This document shows, piece after piece, positions 37,131-48,742 of a DNA stretch of 64,000 nt (positions are counted from its first letter, which is position 1; the number at the start of each line of letters is the position of its first letter). The stretch is from contig CM043865.1 in assembly GCA_023846275.1 (NCBI GenBank), positions 7,366,068 to 7,430,067 on the forward strand. Reading direction: 5' to 3'. The position numbers and the translations under genes were made by a program. The notes beneath the pieces are model-generated. The model saw only the letters and a program-made list of their open reading frames with translations, had not been told where the DNA came from and did no database searches. Source of the stretch: Vanilla planifolia (lineage: Eukaryota > Streptophyta > Magnoliopsida > Asparagales > Orchidaceae).

Positions 37131-40081
37131 CAACCAAGGTGTAGGATTATACATAGGACATTGACAATGGTGAAGAAAACTAGGAAAAGGGGAGAAAGGT
37201 AGTTAAGGGAAGATTGGAGATCTTGCTCTTTTATATTTTGAGAAAAAAGTTGGTACTCCTAGAGCTTGAACAGTATAAAGAGGTTCTATTAAGAGAAAAT
37301 ACTAAGCATTGGTAGGAAGTGTTTGGATTTGGTCTAGTACTTCTACAAAGGCCTTTATTATAGATATATACATCATTTAGAATAGGCATTTACTTTACAT
37401 AATTTTATCGTTCAAGGGAGAAGGTCTTCAAATGGATGAGAAGTGTTTGGATTTCAATGAAAGTACTAAAAATTGTTGGCATGAAAATTCATTTTTGCTT
37501 GTTGGGCATTTGATCTCAAGCAGGAAAGGCCAACTTAATTTGTCGAGATTAGGATTAATATGAGGTTTTGATATGAAATATTAAGGACAAAGATTTATCA
37601 TAGAAAAGCCTTGTAAATAGGTTACAACGAATACGGGGGCTGTGTCAAAAAGTTTCATTATCTTGATAAAAATTTGAGATATGTTTTTTCTCTTTTTTAG
37701 ACTCTTTTTCTTTTTCTTCCCTTACTAATTCCCTCTCTTCCTTACCTTCTTTTTTCCTATAGAATTGCTTGTCTTCCATAGAAATCAAAGAGATACTTTC
37801 AATGATCCTTGGAGTGCAACACTTTCCCAAGATGATGAATTCAATTTGCACTTCTTGGAATTGATCCTTAGAATCACCTTAGTAAAAAGAATGTATTGGA
37901 ATTTCATGCGGTGAAATCAAAAGAGTTAGTCCATAGTTAATCATTAGTAATCATTGACTATATATGCTCACTACACTATAATGGTCAAGGAACCAATTAA
38001 GCTTATGACACATTATTATCTTGTTAAATTATCTAATTAGGTCTCAATCCAACCCTAGTCTTACTTGGCCTTGCTTATGTCATTGTTTAGTTCAGTTGAC
38101 ACTTGACTAGCTTACTTGCACATGTGAACATTTAGGATTGTGTTATTTTTTAGCATCACTTTTTTATTTGAATACTCTAATATTTACGATTTGATTCAGC
38201 CAACGGTAATTATCACTTCATTTGCATAATATTATTCTACATTTCTAACAAAATTATTACTTATTTGTCAATTGCTTTTGTGATTTGAATTTTGCCCCCT
38301 TAAAGTGGGAGTGAACTATACATTGGACCCTGAAGTTTGCCTCCCTTGTTTTGTAGATCATTTTGTATAAATTTGTTTCAGGGCTTGCCATTGAAACCAT
38401 TAAGTGTAGTGTCAGCTCAAACTTAAATATATTTATATAATCTAACTTAAAACATTTTTGAATATATGCCAATATGTGTATGTTATATTGGTATATATTG
38501 GTTAAGTAAATGTTCTTCTAATTTATTAGTCAGGGCAACAAAGAAAATGAGGTTGACTTTGAAACAATTCAATACATCTTTTTTTTCTATCAAAAGACTA
38601 GTCTGGCTCACTTCCTAGGTTTGCTTGGAATGGATTGGTGTAGTTCTTCTATGACTAGGACGTTAGAATATTGAGTTGTGAACAAAGGAAGATATGAGCG
38701 AAATATCATTAAGAGATGCAAGGGTGAAGGACGACCTTCCTTTTCCTACTAATTCCTTAGAAACCTAACCCGCTATCTGTAGGATTAGCTTCAGTAACAA
38801 TTCTTTTTCAGAGTATGTCTATTTTAGTTCTTGTTATATTGTGCTGATTCCTCAACTAAAGCCTATTCGGGTGTTGTTTCTTTGCAAAGAAACAACCAGG
38901 TATGGTGATTAAGTTCCAAATCTGTCTACAATTTCTTTGTCACTGTCAATAATCTATGTAAAAATTTAATTAGTTATGATGTTGTCTTGCATATAAACTT
39001 GTCATTCAGCATTTATTATTATGAATGATGAAAAACTTGATTGAAAAAAAAAAAAAAACTAAATTTATAGAAGTCAAGTTAAATAGATTTTATTTGATTT
39101 TCGTTTCTGTTCAGAGTTGAACCAATTTGCACTCCAAATTTGCCGTTGGTATATGTTCAAGTTTCAACTTACATCTTCGATTAAATTTTTCATTATTGCG
39201 AAATGGTGAGCCTGGGCGCTATACACCATGCTGTTACCTGGGCACTAGATGATCGGTAGTTTGGATCATGAATAAAAAACTTCTATAGGATAAGAGTTCA
39301 AATGCTGGCCCAGCATTTATACTTTGTGTTCATATTATTTTATGGATGGCAAAAAAATGTTTAAATAAGAATTGGGTTTCATTTATGATTACTGTAACCT
39401 TGAGCAGCTCTTACATCGATAGTTCATGTCATCGAAGCTTGCTTTCCGAAGTAGAAGCAACAATCTAACTTCAATTTTCTTCAGGAGATAAAACAAACCA
39501 GTAATCATACTTATTTTTGCTCGAAACAGTGCCATTAATGTTAAAATTGCACGCTTGAGAACATAATAATGGTGACCAATGAGGAGATATAACTTATTCA
39601 TGGCAGTTATCATTGCTTTCTTCTCTAGGTTCGAAAAACTCTGAAAGTTTGTCATGCTAATTTGTTGAACAATGAATGAACACTAGGAAGCAGGCCAAGC
39701 CCTCCGGTTTGGTTCGGTAATTTCCTTCATGTCTAAAGATCACCATTTTAGCTCACCTTGTTTTGGTTTAATAACTTTTCAAAGCTGTAATTTATTCTTC
39801 TATTGTATGAGGACATTTTTTTCACGACATTTGCATTGAATAGAAACCATGGGTGTCAACCGTTAGAAACGATTCCTGGACCAACCTGGCTTTTCCAATG
39901 AATCTTGTAGCTGTACATTCACCATCAAACTCAGACAGCAGCCAAGCCTTCCCTTTCTAGATTCCCAATTGCCCACACCAGAGCTAATCCTCTCTGCTTT
40001 ATGTTAGAAGAAGAATAATCAAACACACACCTTAGAAACGAAGCCAAATCCAAAATGAGAACCACAAGCAAGTACCACATG
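37131..40081. other. Intergenic stretch and 3' flank of the receptor kinase
   Basis: No further gene is recognised. The frames at 37645-37851 (lysine/glutamate-rich) and 39389-39655 have no family match. The last few hundred bases before 40082 should contain the 3'UTR of the RGI5-like gene. Near 39200-39320 a short GC-richer segment (GAGCCTGGGCGC) could be a SINE or LTR scrap, but no promoter boxes are convincing. Confidence 0.45.
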
Positions 40082-43000
40082 TCAGCCATAGCTCGCAGGT
40101 TTTATGAGTGGCTGTTGTGATGTCTTTCCTATTTCTTCTGGTGGGCTCTTCACCTCCATGAGAAGAGCCACCACCTCCTTCATGGTCGGGCGCTCCGATG
40201 GCGCTGAGTTGACGCAGAACATTGCGATGCCCAAAGTTTGGAGCATCTCATGTACCATCTGATCTGGAAGACCATGCAGCTTCGTGTCAAGGATGTTTAT
40301 GGTAGGCTCAAAGCTGCCCATCTTCTTCCTGACCCACTCTACTATATGGAGTCCATCAGCAGCCATTGGTTCAATGGCGCTACGGCCGCTAAGGATCTCA
40401 AGTAGGACTACTCCAAAGCTGTAGACATCACTTTTCTCTGTAATGTGCGAGGTGTATCCATACTCTGCATGGTTCAAAAATACATCTTAATTTATATACT
40501 TATTGTGACCTATAAATTTTAAAATTTTTAAGTTGTTAAATACTCATCTAAATACAAATAAAATTAGAATTAGTTTTTTATTATAATTAAGTATAATATT
40601 GAAGTCTTAACAATAACAAATCTTTATACCAGGAAATTATTCAAGGGCAATTCAAGAATATTTAGATACTGCAATTCATTTAAGTCATTTAGACATTGAC
40701 ATTTATCTATTCTTTACTTCCATTTGGGGCCTATTTTGCAGCCATCATGAAATCATGTGAACTATGTTGTATTAAACTTTAGACGAGACTGTAAAAACAT
40801 CTAAAGAAAATGGCGTAGAAGAAAGAAAAGGAAGAAAAAAGGTGCACGGAACTTGCCTGGGGCTATGTAGCCATATGAACCTGCAATCCTCGACATTGCA
40901 TGGGGGAAGTTGGGCGCATTCATCAGCTTTGCCAACCCAAAATCTGCCAAATAGGGCTCAAACTTTGAATCCAACAGGATGTTGTTGCTCTTGACATCCC
41001 TATGAAGGATTGCTGGGATGCAGTCATGATGAAGGTAAGACAAACCTTGTGCAGAACCAACAGCAATCTTATATCTTGTTTCCCAGTCCAAATTCCTACT
41101 TTCCTGCAAGAGTTGCTGCAGATTGCCATTGGAGATGTAATTATACAGAAGCAGCTTAGTACACTTGTTAGAGCAATAGCCAAGCAGTCTGACTATATTC
41201 CTGTGTCTGATGTTTCCTAGTATTTGAATCTCTGATGCAAATGCATCAAAATATTCATCCTCCTTCTTCGACCTCCACAGCTTCTTCACTGCAACGAACT
41301 CTCCATTGGACATTTCAGCTTTGTAAACAACTCCAGAGCAGCCTTTGCCAATGGCATTCTCATCTTTGAGGCATTCCAGAATGTTTTCTATAGTGAAATT
41401 TAGCTTCTGGAATGGGATGAATGACCAGGGATAAGAAAAGTCATCACCAGTTGAGGATGCCAATGCGATGGCCTTCTCTGATGTGAGCTTTCTGTGTCCG
41501 CTTAGAATAGCCCAGGCCGAGAGAAGCAGGGTAATCAGAAGGCCTACAGCTGCACAGACAATGGCAATGGCCTTAATGGACTTGAGGGTATTTTGATGAA
41601 TAGTATCCGAAGAACAAGTGTAGCCATCAAATGATTGACAAAGATTTGGGTTCTGAAGATAGAAATTTCCTGAAAGAGTTCTGAAAAATGGAGTGACAGG
41701 AATAGGCCCTGAGAAATTGTTGAAGGATATGTTTAGTGAGGTCAAACTAGTCAGCAGACCCAAGATTTCAATTCCTCCATGAAGCATGTTACTTGACAGA
41801 TCCAAGGACTGTAACTGTGTCAAACTCTGGATGTCATTGGGAATTTCTCCCACAAATCTATTTGAACTCAAATCCAGTTTAATTGTCAGGCTTGTCAAGC
41901 AGCCTATTTCAGGAGGAATTGGACCAGAGAGGCTGTTGTAGCTCAAATCCAGTAATGTGAGCTTCTGCAGGTTCTTCATTGACTTGGGCAGAGATCCAGT
42001 GAGCAAATTGTTATTAAGAATGAGCTTGTTGAGGTAACTCAAATTTGCAAAGGTAGATGGAATTTCCCCAGTGAAGCCATTCTCACTAAGATCAAGCTGC
42101 TCTAAGTTCATTAGATGACCCAATTGGGATGGTATTTCCCCAATGAAATGATTGTTATGCACATCCAACAGTTCCAGAACTACCATATCCCCTATCACTG
42201 CAGGCAATCTCCCAGAGAAATGGTTACCGTAGAGATCTAAGAAAACCAGGTTCTGCAGGTTAGCAATCTCCTCAGGAATTTCTCCAGAGAGCTGATTCTC
42301 ACCAAGCCTCAATCTTACCAATGATTGGCAATCAGCAATACTCTTTGACAGCTCTCCTACAAATGAATTCCCAAGCAGAAGCAGCTTGCTGAGCTTCTTC
42401 AACCCAAAGAGCTCGTCGGGAATTGCTCCCGTGAGCCTGTTCTTCGAAAGATCAAGTGCATATAGTTCTGTGCAATTGCCAAATGATGGAGGAATTGTAC
42501 CTGAGAGTGAATTTCCCCACAAGAAGAGATTTTGAAGGAACTCCAAATTGCCTAATTGCCAAGGAATGGAACCCGTGAGAGCATTCTTATCAAGCTGCAG
42601 TGCAGTCAAGCTACTGCAATTACTCAATTCAGAAGGGATGGAACCAGAGAGCATATTATCTGACAAATGGAGCTGTTCCAAAGCTGTTAATCTCCCAAGC
42701 TGGCCAGGAACAACATCATATAGCTTGTTCATCGATAGGTCGAGAACTACAAGAGCTGAGCAGTTGGAAAGCTCCCCCGGAATGTTTCCCGTTATTGCAT
42801 TCCCCCATAAGAGTAAGCTGGTGAGTTTCTGTAACTTGCCCAATTCAGGAGGGATCACTCCCACAAGCTTGTTCATATGTAGGTAGAGATTGCGTAGCTC
42901 TAAGCACGAGCCTAACTCGGGTGGAACAGCACCAGATATTTCAGTATCATAGAGTGCCAACGTTTGTAGATTGATGAGATTACCAATCTGAGCGGGTATG

Positions 43001-43686
43001 AACCCAGAAAGTCCTGTAGCTGCTGCGCCAAGGGTGGTTAAATTGGTGAGAAGGCCAAGCTGTGGTGGTATTTGGCCTGAAAGATAAGGGTTTCCTCCAA
43101 TTCTGAATTGTTGCAGAGAAGCCAGTGCGCCTAGCTGTGAGGGAATGGAGCCATTGAGGAGGTTATCCTGGAGGCAAAGGACTTGGAGAGAGGAAAGATT
43201 GGCAAGTGTTGGAGGAATGGGACCTGAAATGTGGTTGGAGTTGAGGAGGAGGAACTGGAGGGAGGAGAGGAAGCCAATGGAGGCAGGGAGGTGGCCGGAG
43301 ATAGAGTTTGAGGAGAGGTCAAGGAACCGAAGGGAAGAGAGGGATCCAATGGATGAAGGGATGATGCCTGAGATATTTGCCGAGGAAAGATTGAGAAGCT
43401 GGAGGGAGTCGAGAAAGGTGAGCTCTGTGGGAATGGACGTGAGGTTGAGGAAAGTATTTGGTATAGACAGGGAGATGACTCTGCCACTTGGAGAACAGGT
43501 TATTCCCTGCCATGAGCAAGGGTCTGGGTGGGAAGGGTCCCATGAATGGAGAAGAGTAGAAGGAGAGGAGGAAAACAGAGAGAGAAGGGCTTTCCCATCT
43601 TGGGATAGAGAAGAGGTCGAAGTGGGAAACAAGAAGAGAATGCCAGTGATGAAGGATAACAACAACAAGCATGGAACTATTCCCAT
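40082..43686 (-). CDS. RGI5: LRR receptor kinase, subfamily XI, RGI5-like, two exons
   Basis: Exon 1 is 43686-40857 and exon 2 is 40464-40082 (3213 bases, 1070 residues plus stop). The family consists of plasma-membrane receptors for RGF/GLV/CLEL peptides that signal in root meristems. Seen: signal peptide (about 1-26), N-terminal cap with paired cysteines (C57, C64), about 22 LRRs to about 665, RIGG at 195-198 and RLR at 458-460 (the RxGG and RxR ligand-recognition motifs of this family), and a TM segment at about 704-728. The kinase has GKGCSG, VAVKK (K801), HRD (895-897), DFG (915-917) and, rebuilt across the intron, APE. All catalytic residues are present, and it is an RD kinase. Length and sequence closely match Arabidopsis RGI5 (At1g34110). 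The intron 40465-40856 begins GCAAGT instead of GT and ends GCAG. If it were retained, the frame would run on for about 18 codons and lose the kinase C-lobe. Confidence 0.95.
40465..40856 (-). other. GC-AG intron of the RGI5-like gene
   Basis: On the minus strand, exon 1 ends ...ATAGCCCCAG and the intron starts GCAAGT. The acceptor is ATGCAG at 40470-40465, and exon 2 starts AGTATGG. Joining gives P-E-Y-G-Y, the conserved APE segment. No GT donor gives the correct protein. Confidence 0.93.
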
Positions 43687-44100
43687 CTGGCAAATTCCTT
43701 CTTGGTTGTTGCTGGTTTACCTCAGCGCCGCCTTTCCGGAGTTGCAGCAATGCATGCAGTGAGAGAGCTGCAATAGCTTACAATAGCAAACGCCAATCTC
43801 TGTAAATGTTGCCTTCTCCAAAACGTTGGCAAAGATGGGTGCTTTTTTCTTTCACAACATTGTAGAAGAAGCAACAGAGTCATGTAAGAAGAGAGCTCCA
43901 CAGGACGTTCAAGAAGAATATGAACTAAAGAGAGCTCTCCGCCATGTGAACGAAGCGTAAAAGGCAGGAGACGTTCACTTGAGCTGCAACCAATACTCGT
44001 TAAGCCTGGAAGCTATATTTTGTGGGCATCTCTTTCTCCAACGCTTCATTATATTTGTAACAGGAAGATTACACACTAAGCACCATAGGGTGGCCTAAGA
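43687..44100 (-). promoter_or_regulatory. 5' leader and proximal promoter of the RGI5-like gene
   Basis: Upstream of the ATG the sequence is moderately GC-rich to about 44050 and includes several short upstream ATGs on the minus strand (for example in ATGGCGGAGAGC), each closed quickly by a stop. A weak TATA-like AAATATAG lies at about 44013-44020. The transcription start cannot be fixed. Confidence 0.4.
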
Positions 44101-44469
44101 GCAGTCCAGCTTAGGATGCTTTTGTTTCTGCTTTTTATTTTTTTATTTTCTCAATCTTAAAAATTACTTGTCAGTATAGTTTTTCTGATCAAATGCACAG
44201 CAAAAAAGTTTCCATATAATGCACATTACATTATGAATTTTCTATCGAGTAAACGATAAAAACAACCGAATCCCTGCACAGTTACGAATTTGTTCTGTTC
44301 CTCTTCTGTGGGAAATCTTAGTAATCTCCTCAATGTGACCCCTCTGCCCTTTCTCTGTACTTTCCTGTAGCACAAGTTTTCTTTTGACTCAAGCTTCGTT
44401 TCAAATGAACCCAAGAGTCATTTGACTTATAACTTGGTAAAATATTTTAAATAACATGGGTGCATCACC

Positions 44470-44960
44470 TGATAGCTTCCCATGAGCAGGCCGAATGGTC
44501 CGAACCAACCAGGTTAAAATCTAACCGGCTAGAGTCCGGATCAAGTGACGAACAGCTCGTAGTTTTCTTTGCGGGGGTATTTTGGGAAATTGGCTGTAAA
44601 CGGTAATCGATTAGAAATTACGAAGAAGATTAATAACATAAGAGGGGGATTGGATTACCGAGTACAGGTAGTGGGGGGCTTTTCGGGAACCGGTCCAGTT
44701 ATAATTGTTTTTGGAGAAAAGAGCAGACCGGGCACGGTTTTTCTGCTGGGGTTTCCGGTTAACTCCGGCTTTTGGGATGTAGTTAGTATTTTCTTTATTT
44801 CTGTTTTTTAGCGGAGTCGCACGAGACACCCCCTCGGGAAGGGAACAGCTTTGGGAGTTTTCAAGCCGGGGATACAAAGCCGGTTTGTTTTTTTTTTTTT
44901 TTTTTTTTTCCCTTGCTTGTTGGCCGTATCTTGGATTCGGAGTGCAGGATTAAGTTAAGA
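44470..44960. other. GC-rich island of unknown origin
   Basis: An abrupt change from AT-rich sequence to a 490-base island with CCGG-rich motifs (AACCGGCTAGAGTCCGG, GGGAACCGGTCC, TTTCCGGTTAACTCCGG), ending in a T22 run at 44888-44909. Open frames at 44569-44811 (+) and 44611-44877 (-) match nothing I know. It may be an orphan promoter and first exon, or an LTR fragment. Confidence 0.4.
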
Positions 44961-47900
44961 ATAATTTTAACCATATTTCACACAAAAAAGTTCATTGCTC
45001 ATGTTTTGAATATTATAATTAATATTTGAAAACACTTTTTTTTTCTTATCATAATAATCACAATAGTTTAACATATAGAGTGACATAAAATTGATTGATA
45101 ATTCTTAAGAGAGTAAAAGTGGAATACTAAAATTGATTAGTATTCTTAATAGATAATATCAAGTGACGAATTTTAAAGTGACGCATTCTGATTATAAGTA
45201 CAAATTGAGTTAGGTAACTACAATCATATTTATAGTCATGTCACACAACTTTAAATATCATTTAAAAATTAAAAAAAATTAAATATTTGATTTGTATTGT
45301 CATAATCATTTTATTATACACATTTTATTGATAAAAGACCTATAATCATACATGAAATTCCTTAATCTATGATTTATTTACATTGAATGATAAAAGATTG
45401 TTTGATTTTATTTGGAAAGAATGCTTTATCTATAATCCATTGAATCGATATAGATTTTTTTTGTGGTGATAAAGATGCCTTTAGCTTAGTTGAGAGTGTT
45501 GATTTCATACTTTTATAATCACTTTTTGAATTTAATAGTAGATAGAATATATTTGGTGTCATGTGGTTCAAAAGAAAATGATTTGGCTTGGATGGATATC
45601 GAAGTTGATGCTATGAATGAGCATGCCATTTTTTTTTCTTGTATAAAGCATAGTATTTTGGCAATTGGCCATCTCATTCTGGTGCTTCTTAATCGCTAAT
45701 GAAAGATTATTTTAGGATAATTTTAAGAATGTTAATAATCATCCAACACAAGTCATAAAAAAAATACTACAATATTGATTTATATTATTTTGTTATAATT
45801 ATATTAACATAAACTTGTAAAAAAAACCCCAAATTCAATATGTCAACTTGTTGATCCATGATCACTTTACATTGATAAGTAAAACATTGTTATTCTCATA
45901 TAGCATAATTTTATCTATAATGTATATTGATATGGATCTTTTTGTTATGATCAATGATTGATTTGGTAGTTAAGTTCTATTTTTATACTATGAGAGTTAT
46001 TGCTCAAATCCAATGATACAATACAAAAAGGCATACTTCAACGAAAATATGCATCACAAAAAGCCTATATTCCTTTGTGGTTGGCTTTTGCAATGAAAAT
46101 TATGAAACCTATTTTGAGTTGTCTTTTGAAGTTGCATAATCAAGATAAGATGGTTTTTGGTAGGTGGAATTAATAATGATGCAACTTCGAGATTTGAATT
46201 CATCAGATTAAAAATACTTTTATTTAATTTATGGGTTATAAAATTTTAATAATCTTAAAAAGCTTTGCAACTAGAGTTAAAGAATTATAGTTTGAGAAAG
46301 AATTAAATTTTAGCTTAAATATATTATTATGAGCACAAAAATTTTGTAATAAATTTAATTAATATTTGTGATAATTAAGCCATATATAAATACAATCTTA
46401 TGACATGTTTTAATATGTCAACAATTTCTTTTATTGTTTGAAGTTATTAAAATAATATCATAAAATTACTTTTGAATCAAAAGTTTTCTAGTTTCATGGT
46501 TTGCTACATATATTATATCATATTACATGTTAATGTTCTTTTGAAATTGTTCATTGAATTATTTTAAGTGACTTGTAATGGAAAATCTAATACATGTGAC
46601 TAGTATATTGTTTTCTACATTTTTTTGAATAGCTCATTTGCCAGATAGATGATTTCTAAACATTTTGATAAAATCCATTATAAGATTCACTAGACTTGAG
46701 TGATTAGTTTGATGTTTTGAACTTTTCCTCCAATTGTCCATCAAACAATTTTGTGGACATGGTTGGATGACTCAATAAATTTTGTTAGATTTGACTACTT
46801 TGAATGGAAAGTATTGAATCTCATGACCTCTAAAGGCAACAATTTATTTTAGTGGAATGATCTAACATGTTTACTCAGTGTACTCTATATGCTATATTAA
46901 GATAAGTAGACAAAAGGATCACTTATTATAGTTTCGATAAAAAAAAAAACATCTAAAGCTATAAGTCAAGTTAAACTTTAAGGAAACAAAGGAGAGGAAC
47001 TCTACCATAGGATTTTATGTCCAAAATATATTTTAAAGGATGTCACATCTACTTAAGACATGCAAGAATTGAAAATTAATTTACTAATGAATTCAAGTGC
47101 CTCAATTATGCCTTACCTAAGCATCTAATGGTTTATGTTAAACTGCATGCACATTGAAAATTTGAACTATATAAATGACTTTTAAAGATGAACTAAGTGG
47201 TTTATACACACTATTCTTAAAGAACTTTTAAGAGTTAAACCTAGAAAAAGAAATGGTTCAATTAGAAAAATATTTACATTAAATGTGATATTACCTACAA
47301 CGTATAATATGTTTAGTATATTTTGGAGTGTATGCAAAAGAGAAGGATAATTCATCTAAGTATTTTAATTAGTACCCTAGGTTTGTTAACGTATAGTACA
47401 TTCAATTTAAATTAGCAAAATATTCAAATGGGAGGACCATATATTAAGTAATATACATAGGAAACCCAATACTAAAATGTGATATATAAATTTCTTGCAT
47501 ACGATACATCGAGGTCATTGGGTTGTGTATGTTAAGTGAATCCATAATGCACAAAATTATATATTCTAAAAGTTACTAACACATAATATAAAACGTTATA
47601 ACATGCAGTACGCTAAATCTTAAATTACTAGTAAATAGATAACATGTAATAACATTGCAAAAATCTAAGACTTGGGTAAAATACATAATTGTTTATATAC
47701 AATACATTTAATGTAAGCATGGCTAACGAAATATGAACACTAAAAAACCAAGAAGAATATGATATGTTATTTATTAAAATAAAAATATATATATTATAAA
47801 ATGTAAGTAACATACAACACGTTCCATATAACATATGACACCTATGAAAGTGAAATTTGAGCTATGACTAATGCAGGGCATGCTACATCAATGACTTATA

Positions 47901-48140
47901 TTGAGTTCATCTAGTAGGGTATATTAGGTTTTTTTTGTATTTTTATTTGATTATAAATTATAATAGATCATATATGTATGACTATTATAATTTTTTTTTA
48001 CCATTTTTATATATTTTGTTTCTTTTTTGCATGTAATTATAATAGAAGCATGCGAGGTACCTAAAATTATTTTTTTGTAAATAACTCATGCTAGTTGACA
48101 CATTGCTCTCGGGCTGATGAAAGAACACATGATGCATGCT
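44961..48140. other. AT-rich intergenic stretch
   Basis: No gene or domain is recognised on either strand. A loose similarity exists between about 45330-45480 and 45840-45970, possibly an old local duplication. Confidence 0.45.
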
Positions 48141-48199
48141 TTATTTTGTTATAGTGGCATCCTTCAATTCTAAAATTGGTAGGGCATAATGTGTATGCT

Positions 48200-48742
48200 T
48201 CCTAATTGATGACATCGACTTGTTAAAGCTCTTAGTTGTGTTGTAGAAATTGAGATATAATTCTTGATTTGGTAAGAATATGATGCCATTTCTAATTAGT
48301 GAAATCAACATGTTATAGCTCAGTTGATGAAGGAACATGAGTTATATGTGTAGTCTTCATACCTCAACATATTGTAGTTTGTGGTTTGGTAAGAACTCGA
48401 TGTGAATGCCTTTTTATTTGTGAAAATAGCATGTTATAGCTTTTGATCTAATAAATAATAATATATATGAGTAATGCTTTGTAAATCTAGCATGTCATAA
48501 CTCTTAATTTAATATAACACATGAAATATAAGAAATGTTTTTCAAATCTAGCATGCTATAACTGATGTTTTAATTTGGAACATAAATATAAGCAATGTTT
48601 TACAAATCTAACGTATTTTAGCTCATGGTTTAATTTGAAACATAAAATATATGTATTTCTTTGCAAATTTAACTATTATAACTCACAATTTTATTTATGA
48701 CATCAAATATTAGCAATGCTTAGTAAATTTAGTATGACATAG
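48200..48742. repeat. Diverged minisatellite, about 60-bp unit, left part
   Basis: Units repeat the pattern AAATCTAGCATG-TATAACTC, then a TTTAATTT-like run, then AACATAAAATAT-AGCAATG. There are roughly eight copies. The array is interrupted at 48742 by the solo LTR and resumes at 51678 (CATAGCTTTTAGCTAA corresponds to unit text such as TTATAGCTTTTGATCTAA). Confidence 0.65.
48738..48742. repeat. Target-site duplication, left copy (CATAG)
   Basis: CATAG immediately precedes the LTR terminus TGTTACACC and is repeated at 51678-51682. Confidence 0.85.

Noticed and set aside
39190-39330. Candidate SINE with a box-B-like GAGTTCAAATGC
   Set aside because: No box A at the right distance, no tail and no target duplication.
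43145-43762. 205-codon plus-strand frame and overlapping 143- and 118-codon minus frames across the receptor kinase 5' end
   Set aside because: They are shadow frames of the LRR coding sequence; arginine/glutamate- or serine/proline-rich composition follows from the repeated LRR codons.
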